64,000 nucleotides of DNA, from positions 124,001-188,000 of the forward strand of contig JAEYGI010000042.1 of NCBI GenBank assembly GCA_023402395.1. The letters run 5' to 3'. The stretch's first letter is position 1, and the number at the start of each line of letters is the position of its first letter. The notes under the pieces were generated by a model. It saw only the letters and a list, made by a program, of their open reading frames with translations. It made no database searches and was not told the origin of the DNA. Shown here in pieces: positions 16,445 to 25,305 of this stretch. The DNA comes from Bacillota bacterium (GTDB lineage Bacteria; Bacillota; UBA4882; UBA8346). Position numbers and translations under genes: made by a program.

Positions 16445-16938
16445 TGCGACACATCATTTCGACGCTGGTCGTCAATCAGCCGGGCGTGCTGGCCCGGGTC
16501 GCCGGCCTTTTCAGCCGCAGGGGCTACAATATCGAAAGTATCGCGGTGGGCAAGTCCGAAGAGGCCAATCTGTCGCGGATCACGATCGTGGTCGAGGCCG
16601 AGGAGGATCAGGTCGTCGAACAGATCGAAAAGCAGCTCTATAAATTGATCGACGTTGTCAAAGTGAACGATCTGCCGGCGGGCGAGTCGGTCGAGCGCGA
16701 GCTGGCCCTGATCAAGGTGAACGCCGGATCGCAGAGCCGGTCGGAGATTCTGCAGATCGTCGATATTTTCCGGGCCAAGATCGTCGATGTCTCCAGCCGG
16801 GCGGTGATCGTGGAGATCACCGGCGGCACCGAGAAGATCGAGGCGATCATCGCCCTGCTGAAGCCCTATGGGATCCGGGAGATCGTCCGGACCGGACAGA
16901 TCGCCATTCTGCGGACCCCGAAGAAGGGGGATAAGTAG
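16444..16938 (+). CDS. ilvN: Acetolactate synthase small (regulatory) subunit
   Basis: 164-residue regulatory partner of IlvB that gives valine feedback inhibition. The N-terminal ACT domain runs over about residues 1-75 (STLVVNQPGVLARVAGLFSRRGYNIES), and the C-terminal half forms the second domain (LALIKVNAGSQSRSEIL). TGATG overlap with ilvB implies coupled translation. Its own end is followed by a terminator hairpin at 17005. Confidence 0.95.
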   Translation: MRHIISTLVVNQPGVLARVAGLFSRRGYNIESIAVGKSEEANLSRITIVVEAEEDQVVEQIEKQLYKLIDVVKVNDLPAGESVERELALIKVNAGSQSRSEILQIVDIFRAKIVDVSSRAVIVEITGGTEKIEAIIALLKPYGIREIVRTGQIAILRTPKKGDK

Positions 16939-17004
16939 GGGCGCAAAGCACTTAGTTGCTGGTTCCTAGTTTCTAGTTCTTGGTTTTTTCTGGAGTTTAA
17001 CGAG

Positions 17005-17030
17005 CCCTCTTTCTTTGAAAGGGGGTTTCT
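17005..17030 (+). terminator. Terminator after ilvBN
   Basis: CCCTCTTTC (17005-17013) pairs with GAAAGGGGG (17017-17025) with one G-T pair and a TTT loop, followed by TTTCTTAATT. The rest of 16939-17280 shows nothing else I can name. Confidence 0.65.
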
Positions 17031-17280
17031 TAATTCTCAATTAAGAAAGTAAAGTCTAGTTGAAGAACTAACTAAATTTCGGCAGATAAAAATTATCGAC
17101 AGGGGATTTATTTTTGGAAATCCGGAAACGGCGTATGTAAAAATTTGATGACAATTATAGAGGAATTTGCGAATGGACGCGGAATATTCTCTGATAGAAA
17201 ATGGAACATTTGGAAAATGAGTCATCCGGGTAAAACCCTTCCATTCATCGCGAATGTTACATTTTCTGAAAAATTATTCC

Positions 17281-17310
17281 TTGACAGTTGGCTTGAGTAT
17301 CATTTAGAAT
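17281..17310 (+). promoter_or_regulatory. Promoter of the porin-like gene
   Basis: TTGACA (17281-17286), 18-bp spacer, TAGAAT (17305-17310). It leaves a 200-nt untranslated leader before the gene, unusually long for this window and without an obvious terminator. Confidence 0.7.
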
Positions 17311-17511
17311 GTTAAATGAGAAAGCAACGGAAGTTGAGGAATATCTTTCGCAAAGCTCGTTTGGAATCCGACCGGCGTTTGAACGGGGACAACCTGGAAC
17401 CCTCGTGCGAAATCCGGTTTGACTTTCGAAGGGGGGATGTGGAGAATAGGACGAGGTTTCCGCAAGCGAGTATCAAAAAAATCGAAACCAAATAAGGAGG
17501 AAAGTTTGAGA

Positions 17512-18495
17512 ATGAAGAAGCTATTGGTTCTTTTGGCCGTCGCGGCGTTAGTGCTGTCCCTGGCCACCGTTTCCATGGGCGCGGCCACGCTCAAAGGCGA
17601 TTTCCGGTATGAAATGTATCAGGATGAGAGCAACACCGTTGACGAATCGTACGCTGTTACCGATTTTCGGTTCCAGGTCTCCGGATCTCTCAGTGAGACG
17701 TTGGATGCTTACGCTAAATTCAAAATTGTCAATGATGGACTGAAAAAAGCAACATCATCTAGCGGTGTCGCTTCCTGGGATGAATATTATGTCACTTATA
17801 AAGAATCCTGGGGTTCTTCGAAAATTGGTTTCTATGAGCACAAATTTACTCCGAGCCGCGCGATCTTAAAGTCCGGCCATTATCATGTGTGGGAAAAAGT
17901 GGATATGTTCGCTGCCACCACTTTCAACCTGTCGGAAAACTTCACCGCGGATCTGTTGATCCAACCGTATGCGCAAAAGAGCGCGGATGATGGCGCTTAT
18001 GGCGCGTCAGTGGCCTACAACGGCGAAAATTGGGGCGCGCGGATTACTTATGCCGATTTAAAGAAAGGCGATGCGGAAGTCACCGCTGTAAAAGCTGATG
18101 ACGCAGACGTATTGGCGTTCGACGTTTATTACCAAATTAACGATAATATGAAAGTGTTTGCGCTCGGCGTTGATTATGGCAACAATGATGAGAAATATGC
18201 AACTGCGGCCGCCGGTACTGGTACTAGCGCTGCTAAAAATGTTTATGATAAGAATGGTATCGACGGTATCGACCCGGTTATCGGTTTCGCTTGGGCGAAC
18301 ATGTTCGGCACTAAACTTTCGACCACCTGGGAATATGCTATCAATAAACGTTTTGAAGATACGCAATATGAGTATAACGAATATGCCATCGGCGCCAAAT
18401 ATCAATTCACCAATAAGACCGGTCTCGAGATTGAGCACACCATTCCGGGCGATGATATGACCAAAACCATGGTCAAACTACGGTATCAATTCTAA
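17512..18495 (+). CDS. Porin-like outer-membrane beta-barrel protein
   Basis: 327 residues. Residues 1-24 are a clear signal peptide ending near MGAA. The mature part alternates polar and aromatic residues in short strands (DFRYEMYQ, DAYAKFKIVND, YYVTYKESW, WGARITYADL, KVFALGVDYG) and ends in MVKLRYQF, a terminal Phe like the signal recognised by the outer-membrane BAM complex. ATG 17512 follows AAGGAGG. No SLH domain is visible. Probable role is a general or substrate pore in an outer membrane. It has its own promoter and terminator. Confidence 0.78.
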   Translation: MKKLLVLLAVAALVLSLATVSMGAATLKGDFRYEMYQDESNTVDESYAVTDFRFQVSGSLSETLDAYAKFKIVNDGLKKATSSSGVASWDEYYVTYKESWGSSKIGFYEHKFTPSRAILKSGHYHVWEKVDMFAATTFNLSENFTADLLIQPYAQKSADDGAYGASVAYNGENWGARITYADLKKGDAEVTAVKADDADVLAFDVYYQINDNMKVFALGVDYGNNDEKYATAAAGTGTSAAKNVYDKNGIDGIDPVIGFAWANMFGTKLSTTWEYAINKRFEDTQYEYNEYAIGAKYQFTNKTGLEIEHTIPGDDMTKTMVKLRYQF

Positions 18496-18516
18496 GATTT
18501 TCTTAGAAGCGAGAGA

Positions 18517-18543
18517 GCGGGAGCGAAAGCTCCCGCTTTTTTT
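18517..18543 (+). terminator. Terminator after the porin-like gene
   Basis: GCGGGAGC, GAAA tetraloop, GCTCCCGC, then seven T: a textbook intrinsic terminator. Confidence 0.93.
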
Positions 18544-18600
18544 GATCATAAATCCGCCCGGACCGGTTGACTCTTCTCGCAAGATAGTTTACGATTAACC

Positions 18601-18690
18601 TATATAAATTGAAATAAATTTTGATTATGCTTTTCCATCCTTGAAGCGCGGATGGAAAAGGTCAGAAGAATGTATTTATTTCAATTTATG
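18601..18690. repeat. Inverted-repeat element, family A copy 6
   Basis: A 90-bp element with perfect 16-bp ends ATAAATTGAAATAAAT (18604-18619) and its complement (18674-18689). An inner perfect stem CTTTTCCATCC/GGATGGAAAAG is present, so the whole unit can fold into one long hairpin. Confidence 0.75.
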
Positions 18691-18747
18691 AATCAAGGAA
18701 ATATGCCGCAATTTATCTGGGTATTCAAAAAACTGATTGCGACATAT
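18688..18747 (+). repeat. Conserved tail module downstream of element A6
   Basis: Second copy of the module at 7099-7155: about 80 percent identical over 45 bp, with inverted arms GCAAT/ATTGC, and ending 23 bp before hpt. The reading MPQFIWVFKKLIATY parallels MAQSIWAFKKLIATY in the other copy. Confidence 0.55.
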
Positions 18748-18770
18748 CGATCACTTCCGGGAGGCGGACC

Positions 18771-19319
18771 ATGCGTCAGGACATCAAAGAGATCCTATAT
18801 AGCCCCGAACAGATTGCGGCCAGAGTACGCGAATTGGGGCAACAGATCGAACAGGACTACCAACACCGAAATCCGTTTTTGATCGGCATTCTTAAAGGGG
18901 CGGCCCCTTTCCTGGCCGATCTGATGCGCGCGATCGACCTGCCGCTATCGTATGACTTCATGGCCGTTTCCAGCTACGGCGCTTCCACCAAGTCTAGCGG
19001 CACGGTGCGGATTCTGAAGGATTTGGACCTGAGCATAGAGCATAAGGACGTCATCATTGTCGAGGATATCATCGATACCGGATTGACTTTGAAATACCTG
19101 TTGGAGAACATCCGCTCCCGCCACGTCAGTTCCTTGAAGGTTTGCACCTTATTGGACAAGCCGAGCCGGCGCAAGGTTGAGCTGAAGCCGGACTATAACG
19201 GCTTCGAGATTCCCGATGTCTTCGTGGTCGGGTATGGCCTGGACTATGCGGAAGTTTATCGGAACCTTCCGTATATCGGAGTTTTGAAAGAAGAGGTCTA
19301 TCAAAGGGATCGAGGGTAG
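18771..19319 (+). CDS. hpt: Hypoxanthine phosphoribosyltransferase
   Basis: Purine salvage enzyme that joins hypoxanthine or guanine to PRPP; 182 residues, usual length. The PRPP-binding loop VIIVEDIIDTGLT spans about 95-107, and PDVFVVGYGLDYAEVYRNLPYIG near the C-terminus is the base-binding region. GGGAGGCGG precedes ATG 18771. The next gene is a purine-family permease, so the pair supports salvage of external bases. Confidence 0.94.
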   Translation: MRQDIKEILYSPEQIAARVRELGQQIEQDYQHRNPFLIGILKGAAPFLADLMRAIDLPLSYDFMAVSSYGASTKSSGTVRILKDLDLSIEHKDVIIVEDIIDTGLTLKYLLENIRSRHVSSLKVCTLLDKPSRRKVELKPDYNGFEIPDVFVVGYGLDYAEVYRNLPYIGVLKEEVYQRDRG

Positions 19320-19327
19320 AAGATCTC

Positions 19328-19475
19328 TTGACGAACCCAACGGTTTTTGATAGGATTGTAACGTAATTTGTTATTATTTACCGTTGGGGGAGTTGTTGGT
19401 GAACCGCTTGTAATCATCTTGATATCGTTGTGATTTGACCCAGCGCGGGCAAGTGTCTAAGGCTGGGTTGTTTAA
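19328..19475 (+). promoter_or_regulatory. Promoter and leader with terminator before the purine permease
   Basis: TTGACG (19328-19333), 17 bp, TAGGAT gives a fair promoter. About 90 bp later ACCCAGC (19438-19444) and GCTGGGT (19462-19468) form a stem followed by TGTTTAATTT, which looks like an attenuator 30 bp before the gene. I could not match the leader to the purine riboswitch core, so the regulator is unknown; it may simply be the hpt terminator. Confidence 0.45.
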
Positions 19476-19498
19476 TTTCATATAAAAGGAGGACGAGC

Positions 19499-20803
19499 AT
19501 GCTCGAACGGTTATTCAAGTTACAAGCCAATAAAACCACGGTTTCCAGGGAGATTGTCGCCGGTATCGTGACCTTTATGACCATGGCCTACATCATCGTC
19601 GTCAATCCGCAGATCCTTTCCGACGCGATGGGGAAAGAACTCTGGCCAGCCTTGGCGGTCGCCACCTGTCTGGGCGCGGGGCTGACCACCATCTGCATGG
19701 GTATCTTCACCAACTATCCGTTAGCCTTAGCCTCCGGGATGGGCCTGAATGCGGTGCTGGCTTATGGACTCATTCTGGGCATGAAGCTTCCCTGGCAAAC
19801 GGCGATGGGCGTAATCTTTATCGAAGGCGTCATCGTCACCCTGCTGGTTCTGACCAATGTCCGGGAATGGGTGATGGATGCCATTCCGACCGACCTCAAA
19901 CGGGCCATCGGCGTCGGCATCGGCCTGTTCATCGCCTTTATCGGGTTGAAAAACGCCGAACTGGTCGTGGCGGACCCGGTGACCTTTCTGACCTTCGGCA
20001 AGATCGGTCTTAGAAACGGGATTGCTTTAATCGGCCTGCTATTGACGGCGGCTTTAATGGCCCGCAAAGTAAAGGGCGCTATTTTAATCGGAATCATCGG
20101 ATCGACCCTGATCGCGGCCTTTTTGAACCTGGTTCAATGGCCGGAGCGGTTGGTGGAAGGAATAAAGCCGGAATACTTCAGCACTTTCTTTCAGCTTGAC
20201 CTCAAGTCAGCGTTTAGCGTCGGACTGGTGACCACGATTTTCGCCTTTTTGATCACCGATTTCTTCGACACCATGGGCACAATCGTGGCGGTCGGCGAGG
20301 AAGGCGGGTTCGTAACCAAGGACGGAAAAGTACCCCGGTTGAAGAATGTGCTGCTGATCGACTCCCTGGCCGCGGTTACCGGCGGCCTTTTCGGCTGCAG
20401 TTCGGTGACGACCTATATTGAAAGCGCCTCGGGAGTGGGCGAGGGCGGACGAACCGGGTTGACCGCGGTTACAACCGGAATTTTGTTTATTCTGGCGATC
20501 TTTTTTGCTCCGGTCATCGGAATTGTTCCGCCGTATGCCACCGCTCCGGCGTTGATCGTCGTCGGTTTTCTGATGCTGTCGGTAGTGAAGGGGATCAATT
20601 GGGAGGACTTCACGGTCGCTTTGCCGGCCGGGCTGACCATTATCATGATCCCGTTAACGTACAGCATTTCCAAAGGCATTGGCTACGGGTTCATCTCGTA
20701 TGCTTTGGTCAAATTGTTCACCGGGAAAGGCAAGGATGTCCATCCGCTGATGTATCTGGCGGCGCTGGCATTTGTCGTCGATTTCTTCCTCTCCAGCCGT
20801 TGA
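19499..20803 (+). CDS. Purine permease, AzgA/PbuG-type NCS2-like transporter
   Basis: 434-residue membrane protein with about 12-14 helices of the adenine/guanine/hypoxanthine permease group. The N-terminal TVSREIVAGIVTFMTMAYIIVVNPQ and FFDTMGTIVAVGEEGG segments are typical of this group. It probably imports hypoxanthine or guanine by proton symport, feeding the Hpt enzyme encoded just upstream. AAAGGAGGA precedes ATG 19499. Confidence 0.9.
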   Translation: MLERLFKLQANKTTVSREIVAGIVTFMTMAYIIVVNPQILSDAMGKELWPALAVATCLGAGLTTICMGIFTNYPLALASGMGLNAVLAYGLILGMKLPWQTAMGVIFIEGVIVTLLVLTNVREWVMDAIPTDLKRAIGVGIGLFIAFIGLKNAELVVADPVTFLTFGKIGLRNGIALIGLLLTAALMARKVKGAILIGIIGSTLIAAFLNLVQWPERLVEGIKPEYFSTFFQLDLKSAFSVGLVTTIFAFLITDFFDTMGTIVAVGEEGGFVTKDGKVPRLKNVLLIDSLAAVTGGLFGCSSVTTYIESASGVGEGGRTGLTAVTTGILFILAIFFAPVIGIVPPYATAPALIVVGFLMLSVVKGINWEDFTVALPAGLTIIMIPLTYSISKGIGYGFISYALVKLFTGKGKDVHPLMYLAALAFVVDFFLSSR

Positions 20804-20822
20804 ACGTTAATTAAATTAACCG

Positions 20823-20852
20823 GCCCCGCGCCAGCGGGGCTTTTCTTTTTTT
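20823..20852 (+). terminator. Terminator after the purine permease
   Basis: GCCCCGC/GCGGGGC stem (20823-20829, 20834-20840) followed by TTTTCTTTTTTT. The next 130 bp to the repeat at 20989 show nothing I can name. Confidence 0.93.
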
Positions 20853-20988
20853 GGTTTTAATCTACTTAAAGGAATTCGCGGTAAATTGTCAAATTTAAAG
20901 AATGAGAACCATGAGCTGGATTAGCCAGCGAGGAATCCCAAAATTCTTGTATTTTCCTAATCGTTGAAATTCCGGAAAATTGGTCAAA

Positions 20989-21080
20989 CTATATAGGATG
21001 AAGTAAATATCTTTACTAAATTTGCATTCTTAACGCCAAATGCAAATGAATCAAGTCGGAATTTAATTCAACTTATATAG
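20989..21080. repeat. Inverted-repeat element, family A copy 7
   Basis: A 92-bp element with ends CTATATAGGATGAAGTAAAT (20989-21008) and ATTTAATTCAACTTATATAG (21061-21080), imperfect inverse partners, plus an inner stem TTTGCATT/AAATGCAAA. The left half is shared with the truncated copy at 9642. Confidence 0.72.
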
Positions 21081-21101
21081 TGAAGGCATGGTTGATCCTC
21101 G

Positions 21102-21229
21102 AAGCATTGTGATAAACTCAAGGCCTTTGGCCGGGGTTGCACACGAAAACTCAGAGAAGCCAGTGATAAAGCCGTTTCACAATGGGTCCGCAGGACTAAG
21201 GTCGATCGTTGGACTTTATCACAAGGCTT
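21102..21229. repeat. Inverted-repeat element, family B copy 1
   Basis: A 128-bp element with 15-bp ends AAGCATTGTGATAAA (21102-21116) and TTTATCACAAGGCTT (21215-21229), one mismatch. Inside are GGCCTTTGGCC (a hairpin) and GCACACGAAAACTCAGAGAAGC, which recur in the other family B copies. It ends 19 bp before the cdaA start, so it forms the cdaA upstream region. Confidence 0.75.
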
Positions 21230-21248
21230 CTAATTGTGGCGGTGTTTT

Positions 21249-22076
21249 ATGACAGACTTTAAACTGCTGTTCGATACCCCGTTGATTTTGTTGCTGGTTG
21301 ATATTTCACTGGTGCTGCTGATTCTGATGCAGTTATTCAAGATCATGCGCGGCACCAAGGGAATCTTTCTGCTCAACGGGATCGTGATTCTCTTTTTAAC
21401 CTATATCGCCAGCGTGTCGTTGGGTTTGAAACTGCTGAGCACCTTGTTGAACTGGATCATGATGATGCTGATCGTTGCCCTGCCGATCATCTTTCAAAAC
21501 GAATTGAAGCGGGCCTTGGAAATGTTGGGCCGCAAAAACCCGATGGTTAAATGGTTTCTGAAACCGCCGGCCATTGCCTCCCAGAGTATCGACGTGGTGG
21601 CGGAGGCGGTGGAAACCATGGCCAAGCAAAGGATCGGCGCTTTAATCGTCTTTGAGAGGGAAGATCCGCTGCTGGTGGTGAGTGAGTCAGGATCGCCAAT
21701 CGACGGGACGCTGACTAGCCTGCTGCTTCAGCAGTTGTTTTATCCCAACTCGCCGTTGCACGACGGCGCCGTGGTGATCAAGGGCAACCGGATTCAGGCC
21801 GCCGGGTGTTTTCTACCGTTGGATAATCAGTTACAACTGCCGCAGATGTTGGGCAGTAGGCATCGGGCGGGATTGAGTCTGTCCACCCAAAGCGATGCCC
21901 TGGTGGCCATCGTTTCCGAGGAGACCGGAGGAATTTCATTGGCCTATCATGGGCATTTGGAACGGGGCCTTACCCGGGACACTTTGAGCGCGCGGTTGCG
22001 GGAACTGATTGAACAGGCCGACGTACGCGGCCAGGCTGGGCTTTCCAAAAACAATGAAACCAGAATTGAGGGTTGA
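21249..22076 (+). CDS. cdaA: Diadenylate cyclase, CdaA type
   Basis: Makes the essential second messenger c-di-AMP from two ATP at the membrane; 275 residues. Three membrane helices occupy about 10-90, followed by the DAC (DisA_N) domain. Catalytic motifs are DGAVVIKGNRI and GSRHRAGLSLS. ATG 21249 is preferred; an upstream TTG at 21234 lies in frame. Next to glmM and glmS, it sits in the known cda-glm neighbourhood, but the usual regulator gene cdaR (YbbR repeats) is absent. Confidence 0.93.
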   Translation: MTDFKLLFDTPLILLLVDISLVLLILMQLFKIMRGTKGIFLLNGIVILFLTYIASVSLGLKLLSTLLNWIMMMLIVALPIIFQNELKRALEMLGRKNPMVKWFLKPPAIASQSIDVVAEAVETMAKQRIGALIVFEREDPLLVVSESGSPIDGTLTSLLLQQLFYPNSPLHDGAVVIKGNRIQAAGCFLPLDNQLQLPQMLGSRHRAGLSLSTQSDALVAIVSEETGGISLAYHGHLERGLTRDTLSARLRELIEQADVRGQAGLSKNNETRIEG

Positions 22077-22082
22077 ATCGGG

Positions 22083-23678
22083 ATGCGGTTAAAGCTCACT
22101 CAGTTCCGGACCTCGCTCGATGCCCCGGAATCCGAACTTCCCGGCTTGGTGGCCGCTTACCTGAAATTGCCGGCAGAGGCAATTAAAGATCTTGAGTTGT
22201 TGCGGAAGTCATTGGATGCCCGTTACAAGGAACCGTCGTTCGTATATACATTGGTATTCGAGATCGAACTCTCTTCGCACGAGCTTGATTCGCTGCTTCA
22301 AACTCATCCCGACCTCATGACGCAACCCCCCAAAGCGTCTCCCCGGATTATTTCCCCAGCGGGTACACAATTCAAACAGCGGCCGGTGATCGTGGGAGCT
22401 GGCCCGGCCGGTCTTTTTGCCGGATTAAAACTGGCGCTGGCCGGTGGCCGCCCGATCATTTTGGAGCGTGGCGACAGCCTGGCCGAACGGATCGCCAGAA
22501 TCGACCGGTTCTGGAAGCAGGGCCAGTTGGATCCGGAGTCCAACATTCAGTTCGGGATCGGCGGAGCCGGGACTTTTTCCGACGGGAAACTGACGACCCG
22601 GATCAAAGATCCCCGGGTCGCCGAGATTCTGGAAACCCTGGTCCGCCTGGGAGGGCCGCCGGAGATCAAGTACTGGCAGTATCCGCACATCGGCACCGAT
22701 TTGTTGCGGGAAGTCATCGCCAATCTGGAACGGACCATTCTGGACCGGGGCGGCGAATTTCATTTCCGGAGCCGCCTGTCCGATTTCAGCCTGCGGGATG
22801 GTCGGCCGGAGAGCGTGACCCTGGAGGACGGCCGGCGGCTAGAGACCGGCCTTTTGATATTGGCCACTGGCAACAGCGCCCGCGACCTCTACCGCCTGTT
22901 GGCGGAGAAAGGGTTGCGGCTGGCGGCCAAACCGTTTGCGGTCGGGTTGCGGATTGAGCATCCCCAGGATTTGATCGATCGCGCCCAATACGGCCGGTGG
23001 GCCGGGCATCCGAAGCTGGGACCCGCCGAATATCATCTGACCTTCAAACATGGAGCATCGGGCCGGGGCGTGTACTCGTTCTGTATGTGCCCGGGCGGGA
23101 TGGTAGTCGGGGCCACGTCGATCCCGGATGGAGTTGTCACCAACGGCATGAGTTACCATGCCCGGAACTCCGGAGTGGCCAATGCGGCGTTGATTGTCAC
23201 GGTCAGCGAACGGGATTACGGAACCGGATCGCCGCTGGCCGGCATGGAGTTTCAGCAGCGCCTGGAGAATCAAGCCTATGTCTTGGGCGGATCGAATTTT
23301 TTCGCGCCGGTTCAGCGCGTCGGCGACTTTTTGCAAAAGGTTCCCAGCGGCGGTTTTTCGGCGCTGCGGCCCTCTTACGCTCCCGGTTATACCCCCGCCG
23401 ATCTCAATCAGCTTCTACCGGCGGCAATAAGCGCGGCGTTGCGGGATGGAATACAATATTTCAACCGGATGGTCAAGGGATTTGACTGGCCGGACGCGGT
23501 GCTGACCGGAGTGGAAACCCGGACTTCGGCGCCGGTGCGGATCCTACGGGACGAACGTTTTCAGGCCGAAGGACATCCGGGAATTATTCCGGTGGGCGAA
23601 GGGGCCGGCTATGCCGGGGGAATCATTAGTTCGGCGTTGGACGGCTGGAAAGCCGCGGAAGCGATTCTCGGCGGCTGA
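22083..23678 (+). CDS. FAD-dependent oxidoreductase of the NAD(FAD)-utilising dehydrogenase family (COG2509-like)
   Basis: 531 residues. After an N-terminal region of about 95 residues, a dinucleotide-binding motif VIVGAGPAGLFAGLKLALAG begins the FAD domain. GGAGTFSDGKLTTRI and the C-terminal GEGAGYAGGIISSALDGWKAA are hallmark blocks of this family. Substrate is unknown. Homologues often lie next to glmM in Firmicutes. It starts 6 bp after cdaA and runs to 36 bp before glmM, so it belongs to this operon. Confidence 0.88.
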   Translation: MRLKLTQFRTSLDAPESELPGLVAAYLKLPAEAIKDLELLRKSLDARYKEPSFVYTLVFEIELSSHELDSLLQTHPDLMTQPPKASPRIISPAGTQFKQRPVIVGAGPAGLFAGLKLALAGGRPIILERGDSLAERIARIDRFWKQGQLDPESNIQFGIGGAGTFSDGKLTTRIKDPRVAEILETLVRLGGPPEIKYWQYPHIGTDLLREVIANLERTILDRGGEFHFRSRLSDFSLRDGRPESVTLEDGRRLETGLLILATGNSARDLYRLLAEKGLRLAAKPFAVGLRIEHPQDLIDRAQYGRWAGHPKLGPAEYHLTFKHGASGRGVYSFCMCPGGMVVGATSIPDGVVTNGMSYHARNSGVANAALIVTVSERDYGTGSPLAGMEFQQRLENQAYVLGGSNFFAPVQRVGDFLQKVPSGGFSALRPSYAPGYTPADLNQLLPAAISAALRDGIQYFNRMVKGFDWPDAVLTGVETRTSAPVRILRDERFQAEGHPGIIPVGEGAGYAGGIISSALDGWKAAEAILGG

Positions 23679-23714
23679 GGAATGGTATAGGAATCAAGAA
23701 TCGGAGGGATCAAT

Positions 23715-25058
23715 GTGAGTCGTTTATTCGGAACCGATGGGGTCAGGGGCGTCGCCAACCGAAGCCTGACGCCGGAGTTGGCGTTCGGCCTGGGCCGGGC
23801 GGCCGGGACCTTTTTTCAGGAGCAAGGCGTGGGCCGGCCTTGTTTTATTATTGGCAAGGATACCCGGGTATCCGGGGATATGCTGGAGGCGGCGCTGGCG
23901 GCCGGGCTGACTTCGGTCGGCGCGGATGTTTGGCGTTTGGGCGTATTGCCGACTCCCGGAGTAGCGTTTCTCTGCCGCCGGTTAGGGGTAACGGCCGGGG
24001 CGATGATCTCGGCATCCCATAATCCGGTGGAGGACAATGGAATCAAGTTTTTTGACGGCCAGGGCTACAAATTGACCGATGCCATGGAGGACGCCATCGA
24101 GGGGATTTACCGGGACCGTTTGGCTGCGCTGCAACGGCCGGAAGGCACGGCGGTGGGCCGGATCAGCGACCGGCTTGACGCGGTGCAATTATATGAAGAT
24201 TTCTTGGCCGGTTCGGCGCCGGTTCGTTTTGACGGATTGCGAATTGTGGTCGATTGCGGGTACGGCGCTGCCTATCAGTTGGCGCCGGCCGTGTTGCAAC
24301 GGCTGGGGGCGGAAGTTGTCGCCATCAATGCCGCTGACGACGGTTCGCGGATCAATGTCGAATGCGGCTCCACTCACCCCGAGGCGCTGCAGCGGGAAGT
24401 AGTGGCCCAAAGGGCCGATATCGGCATCGCCCACGACGGGGACGCCGACCGGCTGATTGCCGTTGATGAGGCGGGCCGGACGGTCGACGGCGATCAGATC
24501 ATCGCGGTCTGCGGACTTCATTTGAAACGTCAAGGCCGGCTGGCCCACGATAAAGTGGCGGTAACCGTTTACTCGAACCTGGGGCTGATTGAAACCTTCA
24601 AACGACATGGCATGGGGACGGTGGTCACGGCCAACGGGGATCGCTATGTGCTGGAAGCCCTCCGCGAACAAGGATTGGTTCTGGGCGGGGAGCAGTCGGG
24701 CCATATTATTTTTTTGGAGAAAAACACCACTGGAGACGGGATCCTGACCGCCCTGCAACTGATCGCCGTAATGGTTCAAACTGGTAAAACACTGTCGGAG
24801 CTGGCCGCGGTGATGCAACGGTTCCCGCAGGTGCTGGAGAACGTACGGGTACGATCCAAGGCCTGGGAGGGTAATGCCCGAATCGGGCGGGCCATCGCCG
24901 AGTCCGAGACGAAGCTGGAAGGCAAGGGCCGGCTCTTGGTGCGGGCCTCCGGGACTGAGCCGTTGATCCGGGTGATGGCCGAAGGCCCGGAGGAAATGGA
25001 ACTAAAGGCGTTAGTGGGAGCGGTGACCGAAGCGATCCGCGCGGAGTTGGGCGGTTAA
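23715..25058 (+). CDS. glmM: Phosphoglucosamine mutase
   Basis: Converts glucosamine-6-phosphate to glucosamine-1-phosphate for UDP-GlcNAc and peptidoglycan; 447 residues, usual length. The catalytic phosphoserine is Ser101 in ISASHNP, the Mg-binding loop is DGDADR, and the C-terminal phosphate-binding loop is RASGTEPLIRVM. The start is GTG 23715 behind GGAGGGATCAAT. In other bacteria GlmM binds CdaA and restrains it, which fits their co-transcription here. Confidence 0.96.
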   Translation: MSRLFGTDGVRGVANRSLTPELAFGLGRAAGTFFQEQGVGRPCFIIGKDTRVSGDMLEAALAAGLTSVGADVWRLGVLPTPGVAFLCRRLGVTAGAMISASHNPVEDNGIKFFDGQGYKLTDAMEDAIEGIYRDRLAALQRPEGTAVGRISDRLDAVQLYEDFLAGSAPVRFDGLRIVVDCGYGAAYQLAPAVLQRLGAEVVAINAADDGSRINVECGSTHPEALQREVVAQRADIGIAHDGDADRLIAVDEAGRTVDGDQIIAVCGLHLKRQGRLAHDKVAVTVYSNLGLIETFKRHGMGTVVTANGDRYVLEALREQGLVLGGEQSGHIIFLEKNTTGDGILTALQLIAVMVQTGKTLSELAAVMQRFPQVLENVRVRSKAWEGNARIGRAIAESETKLEGKGRLLVRASGTEPLIRVMAEGPEEMELKALVGAVTEAIRAELGG

Positions 25059-25113
25059 GGCCGCCCAACAGTTGAGATTCCATTTTCAAGGTATTTGTGA
25101 TACAATAATTCCA

Positions 25114-25199
25114 TATATAAGTTGATCCGAGCGAAGGCGTTCTTTTTCCCGTTGCGCAAGCGGGCCGGGAAAGAGAGCCCGGAATGAAATCAACTTATA
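25114..25199. repeat. Inverted-repeat element, family A copy 8
   Basis: An 86-bp element with TATAAGTTGAT (25116-25126) and ATCAACTTATA (25189-25199) as perfect 11-bp ends and an inner stem CTTTTTCCCG/CGGG..GGGAAAGAG. It lies between glmM and the glmS ribozyme. Confidence 0.65.
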
Positions 25200-25305
25200 G
25201 ATTCTAGACGCGGAAAGGGGTGGGAAGCAGTTTACCCCGGGATAGAACCGGCATTATTAATAAAGGAGTTGATCGATGGGTAACGGCAACTGACAATCAA
25301 ACTTT

